From Thioglobus_A sp964344985 (GTDB lineage Bacteria; Pseudomonadota; Gammaproteobacteria; PS1; Pseudothioglobaceae), in the NCBI GenBank assembly GCA_964344985.1, contig CAYFPI010000003.1, positions 47,481 through 111,480 on the forward strand: DNA of 64,000 nt. Reading direction: 5' to 3'. Of this stretch, positions 9,021 through 17,209 are shown piece by piece; the stretch's first letter is position 1, and each line of letters starts with the position of its first letter. The notes under the pieces were generated by a model. It was not told the origin of the DNA. It saw only the letters and a program-made list of their open reading frames with translations, and searched no databases. A program made the translations under genes and the position numbers.

Positions 9021-9608
9021 CTAGGATAATTTTTTCTGCGTTGAGAAAAATGGAATAAATGAATAACGATGATTAAGCGTAAAGACAATTGATACAGCAA
9101 CCATCCAATAGAGAACAGGCGGTATTTCAACAACCGACCATTGAGCGGCATAAGCGCCAAAGTTAGCCCAGCCTGTTTTTGCATAAGTAGCAGTAAAGAA
9201 ATAATAGCTTGAAGTTGCAACAAGCCATTGAATGCTTGAAGCTACAATAATTATCAAAGCATTTTTAACAATGCTGGCGTTTATATTAAAGCCACTAATA
9301 TATTTACCAACCCAAAAAATACCGTAGTACGTAAGTGGCAATACACTGTAAGCAGGTGTGATACAATTTGCACTAACGCCTTTATGTACGATTGCGTAGT
9401 TATCAATTGCAATTGCACTTAGAATAATAACAAAAACCACCCAAAACTTGCGCAGATATACACCCGCAATAAACAGCGCTGGAATGGTAAAGTCTGGCAA
9501 GTGAACAATTGATGATAACCAGTTGGCATGACCACGCGTAGCAATCATTAATAACACCATAATAAATACGGCAAAAATTGTTCTAGTTTTGTTGATTTGA
9601 TCTGTCAT
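9021..9608 (-). CDS. btuM: BtuM-like cobalamin transporter (solitary S-component type)
   Basis: A 195-residue membrane protein with about six hydrophobic segments. It has one cysteine, C82, just after a predicted helix (V-S-A-N-C-I-T-P-A-Y), plus H27 and D69. BtuM of Thiobacillus denitrificans, a small ECF S-component-like vitamin B12 transporter, uses one conserved cysteine near residue 80 to bind and decyanate cobalamin (established knowledge). Size, the single cysteine at the matching position and the setting between a cobalamin receptor and an adenosyltransferase all fit. No ECF energising module is nearby. The identification comes from context and pattern and needs an alignment to confirm. 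Confidence 0.78.
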   Translation of the reverse strand: MTDQINKTRTIFAVFIMVLLMIATRGHANWLSSIVHLPDFTIPALFIAGVYLRKFWVVFVIILSAIAIDNYAIVHKGVSANCITPAYSVLPLTYYGIFWVGKYISGFNINASIVKNALIIIVASSIQWLVATSSYYFFTATYAKTGWANFGAYAAQWSVVEIPPVLYWMVAVSIVFTLNHRYSFIPFFSTQKKLS

Positions 9609-9632
9609 TTAACTCTCCTTGTTATGGATTAA

Positions 9633-10274
9633 TTATATCCAATCAGTAAAGATAAAACCATCGCGTTCAACAGTTTCACCTTGTTTAATTTTTATAGATT
9701 TTTTAAAATCTGGAGAGTCGTGCACAAAGGTGTGAAACTCACCATTCTCTCCACACTTATCAACACTATCAGGTAGTTGATTTAGTAAGTTACTATCAAA
9801 AGCACGGCCGGCAAATTCACTGGAAATTTGCTTTGGATCGATGCAAGTAATATTAGCCTTAATACCAACTTCAATAATTATCTTAGATAGTTTAGTGGTG
9901 TTAATTCCCCAGCATGGAAATATTGGCTTAATGCCAGTGCCTTTCATTTGTTTAATACGGTAGTTACGAATATCTTCTAAATACAAATCCCCAAATGCCA
10001 CTTGTTCAATATTTTCATTTTTTAGCATAGTAATAAAATCCCCCATAATTTTTTCATACTCGGTATTTGAGCATGGATAAGGTATTTCAATAATATCTAT
10101 AGGTAGTCCACAAGCATCGGCTTGTTGTTCTAGAAGATTGATTCGCGTGGCATGCATCGCTACACGTCCAAATTCTTGGTTGACAGTGGTAAAAAGACCC
10201 AAGAGCTTAACACTTGGGTCTTTAAGGAGTAGGTGTAAGGCGTAAGCACTATCCTTACCACTACTCCATGACAA
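9633..10274 (-). CDS. PP-loop ATP pyrophosphatase, Dph6/MJ0570-related
   Basis: A 213-residue adenine-nucleotide alpha-hydrolase family protein (diphthine-ammonia-ligase-like, ATP_bind_4). The PP-loop S-W-S-S-G-K-D-S-A is at the N-terminus, F-G-D-L-Y-L-E-D-I-R-x-x-R near 95, P-x-F-P-C-W-G near 118 and G-E-x-G-E-F-H-T-F near 178. Bacteria have no diphthamide, so the substrate differs; the position inside a B12 operon suggests corrinoid salvage (inference). The start is unclear. The listed codon is TTG and has no visible Shine-Dalgarno sequence. In-frame codons upstream read I-S-K-K-T-L-L, so an ATT at 10292 overlapping the btuB stop would give a more normal N-terminus. Confidence 0.85.
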   Translation of the reverse strand: MSWSSGKDSAYALHLLLKDPSVKLLGLFTTVNQEFGRVAMHATRINLLEQQADACGLPIDIIEIPYPCSNTEYEKIMGDFITMLKNENIEQVAFGDLYLEDIRNYRIKQMKGTGIKPIFPCWGINTTKLSKIIIEVGIKANITCIDPKQISSEFAGRAFDSNLLNQLPDSVDKCGENGEFHTFVHDSPDFKKSIKIKQGETVERDGFIFTDWI

Positions 10275-10284
10275 TAAGGTTTTT

Positions 10285-12024
10285 TTAGAAATTGTGATTT
10301 ACCCCAATACTAAGAGTTCGGCCCAATTGGTTGTATCCGGACGCAACTTCATATTCCTTATCTAATGCATTGTTGATTGTTGCAGTAACTTTTGTTTGTT
10401 TGTCATATTGATATGAAGTTGCAAGATTTAACAGTCCATAACCACCAAGTTTGGTTGTGCCACTGTTAGTATCCCATGCCCAAGATTTTCCAATAATTCC
10501 AACTCTATTTGTGTATTTTCCATGGTCCTTAGTAGCTGTAATACCAATTGAATTTTTAGGTCTTCTTCCTGTTTGGTAGTTGGTTCCATCTTTTACAGAG
10601 CTGTTGTATGCATATTCTGTATCAACATTCCATCCGGCTATATCTGATTTAATATTTAGATCAATACCTTTAATGTTATATTTCCCATCGTTTGTATAGT
10701 AGTGACTTCCCCAAGGGCCATTATATTTAAAGAAACCATCAACATTATTCTTATATGCTTTAATCGATACAACACCCCAGTCAGTGTTTTTTTCTATACC
10801 AAGTTCAATATTTTTAGATTTTTCTGGCTCTAAGTCAGTTTTATTTTGGTCAATATTAGCACTTGTTTTTGAAATTGATGCAAGCTTCGTTGCTTTTCCG
10901 TAAGCGCCAGACAAGCGCCATCCGTTATCTAAGTCTCTTGCTAGTGCGATGTTATGGGTAAAGTGATCTCCAAATCTATCATGATCAATGTTTCTAACGC
11001 CTATTACTACGTCATTGCCAAATACTACTCTTTGCCATTGGGCAAATAAATCTGTATTTGAATTTTCAGATGTACCAGACGTTATTTCATCTTTTTGGTG
11101 AGATATTCCACCAATTAAGATGCCGTTGTCAACTTTAAAATCTGATGTAAAGGTGATGTCAGATTCCTTGTAATCACTTCCGTAATATGACTGCTCGTTT
11201 TGTGCATAACTTAGTTTTGACGATAGGTCTTTAAAAAACTCATGATTGAGTTCAAAGTTGTACTGGTTTAAATCATTGTTGTTTGTGCCATCATCATACT
11301 CAACATCGGCTTTAGAGTTTAAAATGCCAAAACTTAAGTCAGTACTATTAGTAAATTTTTTCCCAATATTGAAACCAACAGACCTTCTGTCTATAGAATC
11401 TTTATCGCTGCTTCCGGTATCTTTTGCATCAATGCCATCAGTATGATAATTACTTGCAGTGAAGTTTAAATAGTTGCCATTCTCGCTAACACTTGAAGAG
11501 TAGCTAATTTTTCTACTATTATGAGAACCGTAAGAGATGTTGATATTGCTATGCTCTCCATTTTTAGCACCTTTATTGGTAAACACATGCACAACTCCAC
11601 CAATTGCTCCAGATCCATAAAGTGAAGAATATGGGCCTTTGACAATCTCAACTCTCTCAACTTGATCGAATGGGATTAGCTCAAGATGAGGCTGACCATA
11701 CCAACTAACCTTTATACCATCTACTAATACGATAGTGTGTCTAGCATCGTTCCCTCTAATTCTTATGGCTGCAGTTGATCCTTGGCCAGCTTCTAAGTTT
11801 GCAGAGGGTATTGTCGCAAGTAATTCCAAAAAAGTTCTAGCGCCACTTTGTTCTATGTCTTCCTTGGTAACAACAACTTTTGATGCGATTGACCCAATAA
11901 CTGGATTAGATGTTCTGTACTCTGTGTTTAAATAAATAGGAATGGGACCTAATACTGCATTGGTTGCAGTGGAAAAAGTGAGTGCTGATACTGCAGCAGC
12001 AACAGATAGCTGTTTGATATTCAT
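10285..12024 (-). CDS. btuB: TonB-dependent cobalamin receptor BtuB
   Basis: Outer-membrane receptor that imports corrinoids using TonB energy. The 579-residue protein has a signal peptide (MNIKQLSVAAAVSALTFSTATNA), a plug domain from about 45 to 170 with V-V-V-T-K-E-D-I, I-R-I-R-G-N-D-A-R-H-T-I-V-L-V-D-G and G-P-Y-S-S-L-Y-G-S-G-A-I-G-G-V-V, then a beta-barrel ending in ...I-G-V-N-H-N-F with a terminal Phe, as outer-membrane proteins require. The ATG at 12024 follows AAGGATG. Longer frames run back into the riboswitch and are not real. A cobalamin riboswitch precedes it and BtuM/CobO genes follow, so corrinoid is the likely substrate. Confidence 0.93.
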   Translation of the reverse strand: MNIKQLSVAAAVSALTFSTATNAVLGPIPIYLNTEYRTSNPVIGSIASKVVVTKEDIEQSGARTFLELLATIPSANLEAGQGSTAAIRIRGNDARHTIVLVDGIKVSWYGQPHLELIPFDQVERVEIVKGPYSSLYGSGAIGGVVHVFTNKGAKNGEHSNINISYGSHNSRKISYSSSVSENGNYLNFTASNYHTDGIDAKDTGSSDKDSIDRRSVGFNIGKKFTNSTDLSFGILNSKADVEYDDGTNNNDLNQYNFELNHEFFKDLSSKLSYAQNEQSYYGSDYKESDITFTSDFKVDNGILIGGISHQKDEITSGTSENSNTDLFAQWQRVVFGNDVVIGVRNIDHDRFGDHFTHNIALARDLDNGWRLSGAYGKATKLASISKTSANIDQNKTDLEPEKSKNIELGIEKNTDWGVVSIKAYKNNVDGFFKYNGPWGSHYYTNDGKYNIKGIDLNIKSDIAGWNVDTEYAYNSSVKDGTNYQTGRRPKNSIGITATKDHGKYTNRVGIIGKSWAWDTNSGTTKLGGYGLLNLATSYQYDKQTKVTATINNALDKEYEVASGYNQLGRTLSIGVNHNF

Positions 12025-12054
12025 GATAATCATCCTTCGTGAAATTAAAAAGTA

Positions 12055-12134
12055 GATTATGTATCGGACTGATTTCTGTTGAGAAAAATACCGTTGCGAG
12101 GACAGTGTAGGACTTTCACCTACTTCCATAATCA
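12055..12134 (-). promoter_or_regulatory. Compact cobalamin riboswitch controlling btuB
   Basis: Read on the minus strand, the leader contains GGTGAAAGTCC, then CTGTCCTCGCAACGGTA, then CAGTCCGATAC. These correspond to the conserved cobalamin aptamer elements GGTGxAAxTCC, CxGxCCCGCxACTGT and AGTCxGGAxAC. A closing stem is formed by GATTATG (12134-12128) and CATAATC (12061-12055), giving an aptamer of only about 80 nt. That is far smaller than the roughly 200-nt class I form and resembles the short env/class II type. The btuB Shine-Dalgarno sequence lies 3' of it, so control could be translational. Confidence 0.88.
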
Positions 12135-12207
12135 ATTGAGCGATATTATAATCAGTTACTAATATTAGTCTATATAATAATGTTAATATTTATTATTAAT
12201 ATAATTC

Positions 12208-13110
12208 ATGATAGAAATATCGCATTTAAAACTTGTTAAAGCCCTGTATAAGCAAGGCAATGTATCTGATGCGGCTGATAGTTTGTTTGTAACTCAGTCT
12301 GCCTTATCGCATCAAATTAAAAAGTTAGAAAATTTGTTAGATAGCTCTGTTTTTGTGCGTCATTCAGATCCTTTTAAATTAACACCACAAGGTAAAAAGT
12401 TGTTAGATCTGGCAAATGATGTATTACCACGCATTGAAACAACTGAGAAACAACTTGTTCATTCAGAAGGTGGGCGACTTAATATTGCTATTGAGTGCCA
12501 TAGTTGTTTTGATTGGCTGATACCGACTTTAGATGTGTTTAGAGACAAACAACCAAAAGTTGATTTTGATTTGTCCCTTGCATTTAGTTTTGAGCCAATG
12601 GAGGCGCTTAAAAACTATGATGTGGATATGGTGGTAACCAGTGATCCGGTAAATGATAAACAATATGAATACTTCCCGCTATTTGATTATCAGATGTTAA
12701 TGGTGATGTCAAAAGAGCATGTGTTATCTGATAAAAACTACTTATTTCCTAAAGATATAAAAGAGCAAATATTACTTACTTACCCAGTAAGTCATAATCG
12801 ACTGGATGTGTTTAATTATTTTTTATCACCAGCCAAAGTTACGCCTAAAAGCATTAGAAAGGTTGAATTACCATTGATGATGATGCAATTGGTTATGAAT
12901 AATCAAGGTGTTGCCACCATGCCGCAGTGGGCATTAACCGATAGGCAAAAAGCCAAAGTTGAATTAAAACCTTTAGGAAAAAACGGCATATGGAGAACGC
13001 TATATTTGGCAGTACGAAGTGCGGATAAAAAATTGGATTATATTCAAGATTTTGCTGATATTGCTAAGCATGTTTCAAGTAAAAATCTAAATGATATTAA
13101 AGTAAAATAA
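12208..13110 (+). CDS. metR: LysR-family regulator, MetR-like
   Basis: A 300-residue LysR regulator. The N-terminal helix-turn-helix (about 18-40, with T-Q-S-A-L-S-H-Q-I) and the effector domain opening L-N-I-A-I-E-C-H-S-C-F-D-W-L at about 90-104 match MetR, the homocysteine-responsive activator of methionine synthesis genes. The Y-P-V-x-x-x-R-L-D-V-F and G-V-A-T-M-P segments fit too. It is divergent from the B12 uptake operon, which suits regulation of B12-dependent methionine synthase (inference). No metE or metH lies in the window. The start is an ATG with a weak ribosome-binding site. Confidence 0.85.
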   Translation: MIEISHLKLVKALYKQGNVSDAADSLFVTQSALSHQIKKLENLLDSSVFVRHSDPFKLTPQGKKLLDLANDVLPRIETTEKQLVHSEGGRLNIAIECHSCFDWLIPTLDVFRDKQPKVDFDLSLAFSFEPMEALKNYDVDMVVTSDPVNDKQYEYFPLFDYQMLMVMSKEHVLSDKNYLFPKDIKEQILLTYPVSHNRLDVFNYFLSPAKVTPKSIRKVELPLMMMQLVMNNQGVATMPQWALTDRQKAKVELKPLGKNGIWRTLYLAVRSADKKLDYIQDFADIAKHVSSKNLNDIKVK

Positions 13111-13136
13111 ATTGAAATTTTTTAGGAATATTATCA

Positions 13137-14216
13137 ATGAGTGAAATTTATAATTTTAGTGCAGGACCTGCAATGCTACCAAAGCAAGTGCTTAAGCAAA
13201 TTCAAGATGAATTGATTGAGTATGGTAATGCCAAAGCTTCGGTTATGGAAATTTCTCATCGTGGCGTAGATTTCATGCAGGTGGCGCAAAAAGCCGAGCA
13301 AGATTTATGTGAATTAATGAATATCCCTAACAACTATAAAGTGTTGTTTTTGCAAGGTGGTGCCTCAGCTCAATTTTCAATGGTGCCGATCAATTTATTA
13401 CGTGGTAAAAATACCGCAAATTATGCAAATACAGGTCACTGGTCAGTTAAGGCGATTGCAGAAGCTCAGCGCTATTGTGATGTGAATATTTGTACAGACA
13501 GTAGTGCAAATAAATTTACTGATATTAAAGACTTTTCAAATTGGAAAATTGACGAGTCTGCTGCGTATCTTCATTACACGCCAAATGAGACCATCGCCGG
13601 TTTAGAGTTTGATTTTATTCCAGAAGTTGATATGCCGATTGTGGCTGATATGTCATCTACTATTTTGTCACGTGAAATTGATGTGTCAAAATTTGGTGTG
13701 ATTTATGCAGGTGCACAAAAAAATATTGGACCTTCTGGTATTGCTATTGTGATTGTTCGAGAAGATTTAATTGGCAATGTAGTGCCAAAACAACCGATAT
13801 TATTTGATTACGCAACTCAAGTAAATAATGATTCTATGTATAACACTCCGTCAACTTTTCCATGGTATGCAGCAGGGCGAGTGTTTGAATGGCTAAAAGA
13901 GCAGGGCGGTGTTAAGGCTATGGCAGCTATTAATGAAAGAAAAGCGGCTAAATTGTACCAAGCAATTGATGAGTCTGGTTTTTATTCAAACCCAGTCAAC
14001 CCTAAGTATCGCTCATGGATGAATGTACCATTTGTTTTAGCAGATGACAAACTAGACAAGTTATTCTTAGAAAAGTCTTATAATGCTAACTTATTGGCAT
14101 TAAAAGGGCATAAGTCGGTGGGTGGAATGCGTGCTAGTATTTATAATGCAATGCCAGAGAGTGGCGTGGATGCACTGATTGAGTTTATGACTGATTTTGA
14201 GAAACAGCATGGGTAA
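13137..14216 (+). CDS. serC: Phosphoserine aminotransferase
   Basis: PLP enzyme that makes phosphoserine from 3-phosphohydroxypyruvate, and also serves pyridoxal synthesis (as would pdxJ elsewhere in this window). The 359 residues start with N-F-S-A-G-P-A and contain M-E-I-S-H-R near 38, F-L-Q-G-G-A-S near 70 and the lysine loop Y-A-G-A-Q-K-N-I-G near 195. It overlaps pheA by eight bases and heads the serC-pheA-hisC-tyrA-aroA operon, an order familiar from Pseudomonas and relatives. Confidence 0.96.
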   Translation: MSEIYNFSAGPAMLPKQVLKQIQDELIEYGNAKASVMEISHRGVDFMQVAQKAEQDLCELMNIPNNYKVLFLQGGASAQFSMVPINLLRGKNTANYANTGHWSVKAIAEAQRYCDVNICTDSSANKFTDIKDFSNWKIDESAAYLHYTPNETIAGLEFDFIPEVDMPIVADMSSTILSREIDVSKFGVIYAGAQKNIGPSGIAIVIVREDLIGNVVPKQPILFDYATQVNNDSMYNTPSTFPWYAAGRVFEWLKEQGGVKAMAAINERKAAKLYQAIDESGFYSNPVNPKYRSWMNVPFVLADDKLDKLFLEKSYNANLLALKGHKSVGGMRASIYNAMPESGVDALIEFMTDFEKQHG

Positions 14217-15288
14217 AAAAACATTAGCAGAATTGCGAGTTGAGATTGATGCACTAGATAAAAAAGTGCAAGCGCTTATTGGTGAGCGAGCACAATTAGC
14301 ATCTGAAGTTGCTGAAGTAAAAAAACAAGCAGACGATAACAGTGTTTTTTATCGACCTGAGCGCGAAGCTCAAGTGCTTAGATCTATTATTGAGCGCAAT
14401 GATAATTTGTTAAAAGACAAGGATATGGCGCACATATTTAGAGAAATTATGTCTGCTTGCCTGGCGTTAGAACAGCCTTTAAACATTGCTTATTTAGGCC
14501 CTGAAGGGACATTTACTCAAGAAGCGGCGCTCAAGCATTTTGGGCATGCAGTATCAACACTTGACTGTGGTAGTATCGATGAAATTTTTCATCAGGTAGA
14601 GAAGGGTAATGCGCATTACGGCGTTGTGCCAATTGAAAACTCGTCTAATGGTGTGATTGGTGGTACGGTTGATATGTTGTACTCGCAAGGTCTTAAGATT
14701 TGCGGCGAGGTAGAGATTTCTATTCAGCATCAACTAATGAGTGCAGATCAGTCACAAGAGATTAAAGTTATTTACGCTCATCAGCAAGCGCTTGATCAGT
14801 GTCAGCGTTGGTTAGGTAATCATTATCCAAATGCGCAATTACGAGCAGTTTCTTCCAATGCTTTGGCAGCGCGTATTGTAAAAGATGAAAAAGGAGCTGC
14901 TGCCATTGCTTCTGAAGCAGCGTTAAGTCTTTATGATCTGGAAAGGGTTGCTAAAAATATTGAAGACAAGGCAGGCAATGTCACTCGCTTTTTAATTCTT
15001 GGCAAGGAAGATGTTCCTGTTTCAGGAAAAGACAAAACCTCATTGCTGGTTGTAACCAAACATGAATCGGGCGCTCTTTTTGATTTATTAGAGCCATTTA
15101 AAGATCAGGGTATTAACATGATGCAATTAGCGCGCCATCCAATACCAGGTGTTAAATGGGAATATTTATTTCTAATTGATATCGAAGGACATCAACAAAA
15201 TGAAAAAGTTGCTAAGGCACTTAAAGAGGTAGCCAAAAGAGTACAAAAGGTAAATATATTGGGATCATATCCAGTTGCAGTTTTATGA
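14209..15288 (+). CDS. pheA: Bifunctional chorismate mutase/prephenate dehydratase
   Basis: Converts chorismate to prephenate and then phenylpyruvate. Of 359 residues, roughly 1-90 form an AroQ-type chorismate mutase (L-R-x-x-I-D near the start and Y-R-P-E-R-E-A near 43). About 95-270 form the prephenate dehydratase (Y-L-G-P-E-G-T-F-T-Q, then P-I-E-N-S-S-N-G). About 280-359 is the regulatory ACT domain, where phenylalanine is expected to bind. I use the ATG at 14209, not an upstream TTG inside serC, since the family start M-x-x-K-x-L-x-x-L-R fits. Confidence 0.95.
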   Translation: MGKKTLAELRVEIDALDKKVQALIGERAQLASEVAEVKKQADDNSVFYRPEREAQVLRSIIERNDNLLKDKDMAHIFREIMSACLALEQPLNIAYLGPEGTFTQEAALKHFGHAVSTLDCGSIDEIFHQVEKGNAHYGVVPIENSSNGVIGGTVDMLYSQGLKICGEVEISIQHQLMSADQSQEIKVIYAHQQALDQCQRWLGNHYPNAQLRAVSSNALAARIVKDEKGAAAIASEAALSLYDLERVAKNIEDKAGNVTRFLILGKEDVPVSGKDKTSLLVVTKHESGALFDLLEPFKDQGINMMQLARHPIPGVKWEYLFLIDIEGHQQNEKVAKALKEVAKRVQKVNILGSYPVAVL

Positions 15289-16349
15289 GTGTTTGTGACA
15301 GTATTAAATCCCTGAGTCCTTACCAGGGTGGTAAGCCTATTAGTGAGCTTCAAAGAGAACTAGGCCTTGATAAGGTGGTTAAGCTTGCAAGTAACGAAAA
15401 TCCGCTGGGAATAGGTCAGAAAACCCTTGAGGCCATGACTCAAGCTGTGCATGAGGTTGATCGCTACCCAGATGGTAATGGATTTGAATTAAAACAAGCG
15501 ATTGCTAATCGACTTGATATTGATGCTGAGAAAGTAACACTAGGCAATGGGTCTAATGATGTTTTAGAGCTTATTGCCAGAGCACTTGTTTGTTCAAGTA
15601 AAGATGAGGTGATTTTTTCAGAATTTGCTTTTGTGGTTTACCCTTTAGTTACTCAAGCTTTAGGTGCAAAAGCGGTGGTTACAAAATCAAAAGATTTTGG
15701 TCATGATCTTGAAGTAATGCTATTGGCAATTACTGACAATACAAAACTTATTTTTATTGCCAATCCAAATAACCCAACAGGAACTTTATTGAGCGATAAA
15801 GAAATTTATGCATTTTTATCGCGCGTGCCAAATTCTATTTCTGTTGTACTAGATCAAGCTTATTTTGAGTACTTAGATTGTGCCGATTTAGCTATTGGTT
15901 GGTTAAAAGAGTTTGATAATTTAATTATTACACGAACTTTTTCTAAAGCTTATGGTTTGGCAGGTTTGCGTGTTGGTTATAGTGTTTCTAGCATTAAAAT
16001 TGCAGATTATTTAAATCGCATCCGTCAACCTTTTAATGTCAATCACATTGCTCAAATTGCTGCCATAGCAGCACTTAGTGATGATGCGCATTTGGTCAGG
16101 TCTGTTATGGCTAATAAAAATGGATTGTTACAACTTTCCAGAGGGTTTGAGAAATTAGGGCTTTCTTATATTGCTTCTTCAGCGAATTTTATTGCTGTTA
16201 AAGTTAACGATGCAATGGATGTTTATCAAAAATTATTAGAAAAAGGTTTTATTGTTCGACCGGTTGAAATGAAAAACTACTTAAGGGTTTCTGTTGGAAC
16301 TTTAAGAGAAAATGATGAATTTCTTGATGCATTAAAATTAGTATTATGA
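15285..16349 (+). CDS. hisC: Histidinol-phosphate/aromatic aminotransferase HisC
   Basis: Class II PLP aminotransferase of 354 residues with L-A-S-N-E-N-P near 36, N-P-N-N-P-T-G-T near 160, D-Q-A-Y-F-E-Y near 190 and the PLP lysine in T-F-S-K-A-Y-G-L-A-G-L-R-V-G near 215. It starts by a four-base overlap with pheA. In this operon HisC homologues commonly also transaminate aromatic oxo acids (established for HisC2-type proteins). The dual role here is inferred, because hisD and hisG lie 24 kb away and no other hisC is seen in the window. Confidence 0.93.
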   Translation: MSVCDSIKSLSPYQGGKPISELQRELGLDKVVKLASNENPLGIGQKTLEAMTQAVHEVDRYPDGNGFELKQAIANRLDIDAEKVTLGNGSNDVLELIARALVCSSKDEVIFSEFAFVVYPLVTQALGAKAVVTKSKDFGHDLEVMLLAITDNTKLIFIANPNNPTGTLLSDKEIYAFLSRVPNSISVVLDQAYFEYLDCADLAIGWLKEFDNLIITRTFSKAYGLAGLRVGYSVSSIKIADYLNRIRQPFNVNHIAQIAAIAALSDDAHLVRSVMANKNGLLQLSRGFEKLGLSYIASSANFIAVKVNDAMDVYQKLLEKGFIVRPVEMKNYLRVSVGTLRENDEFLDALKLVL

Positions 16350-17200
16350 TGAATAAAATTTGCATTATTGGTGTTGGTTTGATTGGTGGGTCATTTGCTT
16401 TAGGTCTTAAAAAAGCCGGCAAAGTTAAACACATTGTAGGATTTGGTAAAAACGAAGAAACACTTGTTAAGGCAAAAAAATTAGGCGCTGTTGACTCTTA
16501 TTCTTTAGATATAGCTAGCGCATTAAATAATGTCGATATGGTGGTTATAGCAACGCCAGTTAATAGTTTTAAATCAATACTAGAAATGATCAAGCCACAC
16601 ATTAATAATGAGGTGATTATTAGCGATGTAGGCAGCACTAAAGGCAGTGTTGTAAAAATTGCCAAAGAAGTGTTTGGAGAATTGCCACAGTATTTCATTC
16701 CTGCACACCCAATAGCTGGAAAAGAAAAAAGCGGTGTTGAAGCGGCGGACGCTACTTTATTCAACCAAAAGCGCGTTATTTTAACTCCTGGAGAAAATGC
16801 ACATACACAGGCCATTGTTCAAGTTAGTGATTTGTGGGAGTCAATTGGATCAAAGGTAGAAATAATGAGTGATACAAAACATGATGACTTATTAGCCATG
16901 ACATCTCACCTGCCACATATGTTGGCGTTTTCTTTAATGGATTATTTGATAGACAATGATCCAAACGCTTGTGATTATGCTGCAGGTGGTTTTAAAGATT
17001 TTTCGCGTATTGCTTCAAGCGATGCAGTAATGTGGCGAGATATTTGCATTAACAACCCTGATCAAATTATTAAACACATTAAAGGGTATCAACAAACATT
17101 AAACAAACTATCTGATCTTATTGAAAATAATCAATCTGATCAATTAGAGCAATTATTTCTTGAAGCAAAAAAAGCTCGAGATAATTGGTTAAATGATTAA
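16346..17200 (+). CDS. tyrA: Prephenate dehydrogenase
   Basis: NAD(P)-dependent enzyme of tyrosine synthesis. The 284 residues begin with the Rossmann G-V-G-L-I-G-G-S, then A-T-P-V near 67, D-V-G-S-T-K near 92, H-P-I-A-G-K-E near 114 and S-H-L-P-H near 185. There is no chorismate mutase domain and no ACT domain, so it is the monofunctional form. Two ATGs in tandem (16346 and 16349) could both serve as start; the first overlaps the hisC stop. It is ten bases upstream of aroA. Confidence 0.95.
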   Translation: MMNKICIIGVGLIGGSFALGLKKAGKVKHIVGFGKNEETLVKAKKLGAVDSYSLDIASALNNVDMVVIATPVNSFKSILEMIKPHINNEVIISDVGSTKGSVVKIAKEVFGELPQYFIPAHPIAGKEKSGVEAADATLFNQKRVILTPGENAHTQAIVQVSDLWESIGSKVEIMSDTKHDDLLAMTSHLPHMLAFSLMDYLIDNDPNACDYAAGGFKDFSRIASSDAVMWRDICINNPDQIIKHIKGYQQTLNKLSDLIENNQSDQLEQLFLEAKKARDNWLND

Positions 17201-17209
17201 ACAAATATT

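Noticed and set aside
12025..12135. Longer btuB frame starting at 12135
   Set aside because: It translates the cobalamin riboswitch. The ATG at 12024 has a ribosome-binding site and starts a signal peptide.
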